The notes beneath the pieces were generated by a model. The model searched no databases. It was not told the DNA's origin and saw only the letters and a list, made by a program, of their open reading frames with translations. Shown here one piece after another: positions 5,244 through 8,951 of a DNA stretch of 8,951 bases. The stretch comes from Candidatus Njordarchaeota archaeon. Its GTDB lineage: Archaea; Thermoproteota; JANJXX01; Panguiarchaeales; Panguiarchaeaceae. The stretch is from contig JAGSHR010000279.1 in NCBI GenBank assembly GCA_029855985.1, positions 1-8,951 of the forward strand, in the 5' to 3' direction. How positions within the stretch are numbered: position 1 is the first letter of the stretch; each line of letters begins with the position of its first letter. The position numbers were made by a program, and so were the translations under genes.

Positions 5244-6623
5244 TTAAACCTTATTTATTGTTTCCAAAACCAGTTTCTTATACTCTTTCATTAACTCTAG
5301 AGCTTTTTCCCTACTTCTCGCATCAACAATTATTCTAATTAAAGGCTCTGTATTACTCGGTCTAATCAAAACGGATGACCTCTCGAAGTATACTTTCACG
5401 CCATCGATTGTCACAACATCATCAAACTTATTCATTAAGATTTCCTTAATTTTTTCCGCTATAGCCCACTTCTTTTCTTCTGGAACCTCCACGTTTTCCC
5501 TTAAAACGTAAAACTCACCTATTGGTTCTACCAGTTTTGATAGGGGTTTACCCTCGTTAGCTATTATTGAGGCTAGTATAAATTCAGCCATTACTACATC
5601 ATCATAATAGTATCCATATAGTGGCAAAAACAAATGATAGCTATTTTCAACGGCTAATTTCGCGTTAACCTCTTTAATCTTCTCTGAAATAAACACGTCG
5701 CCAACTATTGCGTCCACTACTTTGTATCCCATGGGTTCAAGTTTCTCTTTAATAATTGATGAACATTCTAAGTTGGCTATAACGGTGTCTCCAGGTTTTA
5801 ACAACCTCTCCGCTAAGATTATCCCTATACTTTCGGCTGGAACTCTTTTTCCATTTTCATCAAGAACTACACCTCGGTCTCCATCGCCATCAAATACTAT
5901 ACCAAAATCTGCTTTAGTCCCTCGTATTAAATCAATAGTGCTTGTGATGGCAGTATCTACGGGATCAGGAGCGCCAGCCTTAAACTTACCATCAACGTGA
6001 GAATTTAATGAATATACAGTATGGTACTTTGAAAACAGCTTTGGTATACCAATGCTAGCCACACCGTTTCTGGGATCTAAAACAATTTTTAGGGACCTAT
6101 TAGGAACTTCAGTATTATCTAAAACAAAATCGATATACTCCCTTATGATTCCATCAATATTTTCAACGTAGATCTCACCTACTTTTTCCCAATCAACCCA
6201 TCTTACGTTACCATTCCTAAATCGCTCCTTGATTATCTTATTCTCGAAAGTAAATCCGGTGCCATCCTCCCTTCTAAACCTAACCCCATTCCATTCTGGA
6301 GGATTATGGCTTGCGGTAACATAGGCACCTCCATCAACGTCTTTTTTGAATATCGCAAAGTTCGCGATATTAATGGGGAGAATAGGGTATAGGATTACAT
6401 CGAGTCCTGCTCCAACAATACCTGAAGCCACTGAATACAAAAACATTTGTGATGATGTTCTGCCATCCCCAGAGACAACAACTCGCTTACCGCCTTTCTC
6501 TTCTATTAAGTTGGCAAATATAGCTGCCGCACGGGTAATCAGGTCTGGGAAAACATTTTTACCAATCACACCTCTGATATCTTTAGCTCTAAATGATGAT
6601 TCAATTAGATTCCAATCATACAT
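5244..6623 (-). CDS. Phosphohexomutase (phosphomannomutase/phosphoglucomutase family)
   Basis: Enzymes of this family interconvert hexose 1- and 6-phosphates through a phosphoserine, feeding nucleotide-sugar synthesis. The 459-aa protein has all four domains: FRAKDIRG at the N-terminus (11-18), the catalytic loop TASHNPPEWNG (103-113) with Ser105, the Mg-binding loop DGDGDR (245-250), and the C-terminal phosphate-binding loop RPSNTEPLIRI (421-431). The sugar-specificity loop reads VENSYH (325-330), where many relatives have GExSGH: the Glu, Ser and His remain but both glycines are replaced. Specificity (mannose, glucose or glucosamine phosphate) therefore stays open. The start is ATG 6623, with a GGTG-like element upstream. 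It is divergent from aTrm56. A link to glycosylation with the OST48-like protein is inference. Confidence 0.9.
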   Translation of the reverse strand: MYDWNLIESSFRAKDIRGVIGKNVFPDLITRAAAIFANLIEEKGGKRVVVSGDGRTSSQMFLYSVASGIVGAGLDVILYPILPINIANFAIFKKDVDGGAYVTASHNPPEWNGVRFRREDGTGFTFENKIIKERFRNGNVRWVDWEKVGEIYVENIDGIIREYIDFVLDNTEVPNRSLKIVLDPRNGVASIGIPKLFSKYHTVYSLNSHVDGKFKAGAPDPVDTAITSTIDLIRGTKADFGIVFDGDGDRGVVLDENGKRVPAESIGIILAERLLKPGDTVIANLECSSIIKEKLEPMGYKVVDAIVGDVFISEKIKEVNAKLAVENSYHLFLPLYGYYYDDVVMAEFILASIIANEGKPLSKLVEPIGEFYVLRENVEVPEEKKWAIAEKIKEILMNKFDDVVTIDGVKVYFERSSVLIRPSNTEPLIRIIVDARSREKALELMKEYKKLVLETINKV

Positions 6624-6740
6624 TTAGGAACACCACAGCAAATAATACATGGTGCAATTCACACAAAATATAGAAAAGACTTCACTAATATAAAAAGAAT
6701 AAAGAAAGACTATTAGAGACCATTAAAAGGAGGAACAGTA
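6624..6740. promoter_or_regulatory. Divergent promoter region, phosphohexomutase / aTrm56
   Basis: On the plus strand atataaaaag (6688-6697) is a good TATA box for aTrm56, and GGAGG at 6729-6733 is a strong Shine-Dalgarno 7 nt before its TTG start. On the minus strand tctatattttg (about 6664-6674) can serve the phosphohexomutase gene. Confidence 0.55.
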
Positions 6741-7292
6741 TTGCAGGAGATTGTCGTACTGAGATTAGGGCATAGAAAAGACAGAGATAAACGGATAACA
6801 ACGCATGTAGGATTGGTTGCTAGAGCCTTTGGGGCAACCAAGTTTATTTTAACAGGGGATAAAGATGATAACGTTATTCAAAGCATCCAAGGTGTCATAA
6901 ACACATGGGGTGGAATCATAGAAGTTAAGTATGAAGAAAATTGGAAAAAACTTATTAGAACACTCAGAGATAACAACTATTTAGTAATCCACCTAACGAT
7001 GTATGGATTGCATATAAACCAGACAATTGAAACCTTAAGGAAAGAATTTTTTGAAAAAAATAGAAACTTACTCGTCATCGTTGGAGCCGAGAAAGTCCCA
7101 AGGATAGTCTACTCCCTAGCACACTACAATATCGCTATAGGCAATCAACCGCATTCTGAGGTTGCTGCATTAGCGGTGTTCCTTGATCGATTATTCCAAG
7201 GAAAAGAGTTAGAAACCGATTACCCTAACGCAAAACTAAAAATAATACCTAGTAATGGAGAAAAGAAAGTTATAAAATTAGGTGATCAGTGA
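6741..7292 (+). CDS. tRNA (cytidine(56)-2'-O)-methyltransferase aTrm56
   Basis: aTrm56 is the archaeal SPOUT-class enzyme that puts a 2'-O-methyl group on C56 in the T-loop of tRNAs, using S-adenosylmethionine, and helps stabilise the tRNA elbow. The 183-aa product matches the family throughout: VLRLGHRKDRDKRITTHVGL near the N-terminus (6-25), ARAFGA (28-32), LTMYGLHI (85-92), and the knotted SAM-binding C-terminus VGAEKVPRIVY (114-124) with YNIAIGNQPHSEVAALAVFLDR (129-150). Length is normal. The start is TTG, fixed by GGAGG 7 nt upstream and by the family N-terminus. It lies 136 bp before the MetRS gene on the same strand, a tRNA-related pairing, though metG seems to have its own promoter. 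Confidence 0.95.
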   Translation: MQEIVVLRLGHRKDRDKRITTHVGLVARAFGATKFILTGDKDDNVIQSIQGVINTWGGIIEVKYEENWKKLIRTLRDNNYLVIHLTMYGLHINQTIETLRKEFFEKNRNLLVIVGAEKVPRIVYSLAHYNIAIGNQPHSEVAALAVFLDRLFQGKELETDYPNAKLKIIPSNGEKKVIKLGDQ

Positions 7293-7309
7293 GGGCTCCA
7301 CTCGTCATG

Positions 7310-7314
7310 TTTTT
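7310..7314 (+). terminator. Weak T-run after aTrm56
   Basis: A run of five Ts lies 18 bp after the aTrm56 stop within an otherwise mixed sequence. It is only a possible terminator; read-through into metG cannot be excluded. Confidence 0.2.
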
Positions 7315-7359
7315 CGGGCGACTGTTTATTCATCATGTCAATAGATATACAGACTTAAA

Positions 7360-7436
7360 TTAACTTTAAAAAGGTATACATACCAAATTAAAAAATATTC
7401 CGACAAGAGAATTCAACTTACGATTATATTGGAGGT
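7360..7436 (+). promoter_or_regulatory. metG promoter and leader
   Basis: The sequence taactttaaaaagg (7361-7374) looks like a BRE/TATA element, placing a transcript start near 7395; a second AT-rich box (ttaaaaaatatt, 7388-7399) is an alternative. GGAGGTG at 7431-7437 is an obvious Shine-Dalgarno-like motif, yet no start codon lies at normal spacing from it in the MetRS frame. Confidence 0.45.
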
Positions 7437-7458
7437 GCTAAGATTCACTTCTAAAAAG

Positions 7459-8951
7459 ATGGTGGTTACCGCGGCTCTCCCATACGCTAATGGAGAACTG
7501 CATATCGGGCACATTCGAAGCACGTATTTACCTGTGGATATTCACACTCGTTACTTGAAAGCAAATGGTTACCATGCTTATTCAATATGCGGGACAGATG
7601 AACATGGAACACCCATTTTAGTTAGAGCTATCGAGGAGAAAAAAACGCCAAAAGACATAGTTGATCACTATCATAACATCATTAAAAAAGCACTTATCGA
7701 TACAGGCATAAATTTTGATATATTCTCTAGAACAAGCAAGAACATCCATTATAAAATGACACAAGAGATCTATCAGAGGATAAAAGAAAACGGATACATA
7801 TACAAAAAAAAGGTAAAAATACTGTATTGTGAACACGATAAAATCTCGTTACCAGATAGATTAGTTAGAGGCACCTGTCCATACTGTGGAGCCCCTAACC
7901 AATATGGGGACCATTGCGAGGTCTGTGGGAGAACATATAGCCCGTTTGAGTTAAAAGATCCAAGGTGTGCAATATGTGGTAGACCACCAGTGATAAAAGA
8001 AAAAGAGCATGTATTCTTCAAACTCAGTGAATTTCAAGATAAATTGAAAAAATGGATCAAAGAAGAAGTAAAACTTACAAAGGGTGTTAAAGACCACGTT
8101 TTAAGTTGGATTAAAGATGGCTTGAAAGACTGGGATATAAGCAGAGATATCAATTGGGGCGTACCAATCCCAGATATGCATGATCAGGTATTTTACGTGT
8201 GGTTTGATGCACCAATCGGATATATTACGTTCACACGCGAACTATTTGAAGCAAAAGGTTTAGATTGGGAAGAGATATGGGTTGAAGGTAAAGGTTACAT
8301 CATCCACTACATAGGAAAAGACATTATTTACCATCACGTACTATTTTGGCCAGCAATGCTAATGGCAGCAGGATATGCTTTACCGAACGAGATAAGAGTA
8401 AGGGGATTCGCCACATTAGAAGGTAAGAAAATGTCAAAATCTAAGAGATGGTATATCAGCCTACACGATTTCATCAATATATGGAACCCCGATTACCTAC
8501 GTTTCTATTGGGCACACAGCACATCGGAATCTCTCGATGATGGTGACTTTAGCCTCAGAGAATTCGAAGAAAAGATAAATAAGGTTCTAATAGGTGAAAT
8601 AGGAAATTTCATCCATAGAGTGTTAACTCTAATAAACAGAGGGAAAATCGAGGAACCCTTAGTAGAAAACGAGATAATAGAGAAAACAAACCAGATAATA
8701 AGGGAGTACATTCAAAACATTGAGAACAATCAATTAGATAAAGCTTTAAAAAACGTTATAGACACCGCCGGGTACGGCAATAAACTATTGAGCGAAAAAG
8801 AACCTTGGAAAAACCTAAATGATGAGAGTAATAGAAAACTTCTATCAACACTCGCAGTATTGCTTATAACGGTTTCGAGAATGCTTGAACCCTACACACC
8901 CCTAACATTGACGCAGCTTAGAGACAATCTAAAATACGATTCAAATATAGC
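7459..8951 (+). CDS. metG: Methionyl-tRNA synthetase, 3' end outside window
   Basis: This class I synthetase charges tRNA-Met. From ATG 7459 the frame stays open to the window edge (497 codons), so the C-terminus is missing. Signatures: TAALPYANGELHIGHIRS with the HIGH box at 15-18, GTDEHGTPI (45-53), a zinc-binding connective domain (C140-P-Y-C143, C153-E-V-C156, C170-A-I-C173), YVWFDAPIGYI (246-256), KMSKS at 324-328, then the helical anticodon-binding domain with LLSEKEPWK. The double-knuckle zinc domain is the archaeal type, though the outer site's first CxxC pair appears as CEHD (124-127). In-frame GTG 7435 or TTG 7429 would add eight to ten residues (…LRFTSKK) before the first strand and may be the real start. 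The anticodon-domain length and any C-terminal dimerisation domain cannot be judged here. Confidence 0.95.
   Translation, partial: MVVTAALPYANGELHIGHIRSTYLPVDIHTRYLKANGYHAYSICGTDEHGTPILVRAIEEKKTPKDIVDHYHNIIKKALIDTGINFDIFSRTSKNIHYKMTQEIYQRIKENGYIYKKKVKILYCEHDKISLPDRLVRGTCPYCGAPNQYGDHCEVCGRTYSPFELKDPRCAICGRPPVIKEKEHVFFKLSEFQDKLKKWIKEEVKLTKGVKDHVLSWIKDGLKDWDISRDINWGVPIPDMHDQVFYVWFDAPIGYITFTRELFEAKGLDWEEIWVEGKGYIIHYIGKDIIYHHVLFWPAMLMAAGYALPNEIRVRGFATLEGKKMSKSKRWYISLHDFINIWNPDYLRFYWAHSTSESLDDGDFSLREFEEKINKVLIGEIGNFIHRVLTLINRGKIEEPLVENEIIEKTNQIIREYIQNIENNQLDKALKNVIDTAGYGNKLLSEKEPWKNLNDESNRKLLSTLAVLLITVSRMLEPYTPLTLTQLRDNLKYDSNI

Noticed and set aside
5722..6627. Open frames on the + strand antisense to the phosphohexomutase (5722-6000, 6346-6627)
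   Set aside because: They mirror conserved catalytic regions of the real gene and show no recognisable protein features.
7618..8711. Three minus-strand open frames inside metG (7618-7836, 7773-8021, 8505-8711)
   Set aside because: They lie antisense to unmistakable MetRS motifs, including the zinc domain.

Overview
The window looks like chromosomal DNA from an AT-rich, probably thermophilic archaeon. The archaeal genes include an A-type ATP synthase proteolipid (K/c subunit), aTrm56 (the archaeal tRNA Cm56 methyltransferase) and an archaeal-type methionyl-tRNA synthetase. Promoters are TATA-box-like, and translation starts mix Shine-Dalgarno and apparently leaderless contexts with ATG and TTG codons. 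No rRNA, tRNA, CRISPR array or mobile element is recognisable. The lineage cannot be fixed from this piece, but several proteins have an architecture normally associated with eukaryotes, so an Asgard-related or deep TACK lineage deserves testing.

Layout, left to right: atpK (+, possibly cut at the left edge); a two-helix membrane peptide (+) overlapping tail-to-tail with a SWS1/Shu2-like SWIM zinc-finger protein (-); a coiled-coil/poly-proline protein (-); a full-length, eukaryote-like RPB5 (-); divergently, an OST48/Wbp1-like oligosaccharyltransferase subunit (+); convergent with it, cutA (-), tatD (-) and a phosphohexomutase (-); then, divergently, aTrm56 (+) and metG (+, running off the right edge).

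The most notable stretch is 650-3895. The RPB5 homologue carries an N-terminal jaw-like domain in addition to the C-terminal domain that alone makes up usual archaeal Rpo5/RpoH, plus an extra charged helix inserted in the C-domain. It shares a 112-bp divergent promoter region with a protein that follows eukaryotic OST48 from signal anchor through GIFT domain and lumenal beta domain to a C-terminal membrane anchor, and which carries twelve N-glycosylation sequons. A SWIM protein with the CxC...CxHxxA signature of the Shu-complex subunit SWS1/Shu2 lies two genes away. Between them sits an unrecognised coiled-coil, Pro/Gln-rich protein with a C-terminal amphipathic helix and an exact 33-bp internal duplication.

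Functionally the neighbourhood mixes information processing (RPB5, SWIM, aTrm56, MetRS) with surface glycosylation (OST48-like protein; the phosphohexomutase could feed nucleotide-sugar synthesis). Most genes appear to have their own promoters, so this is a set of small transcription units rather than one operon. All family calls are made by eye; no database search was run.
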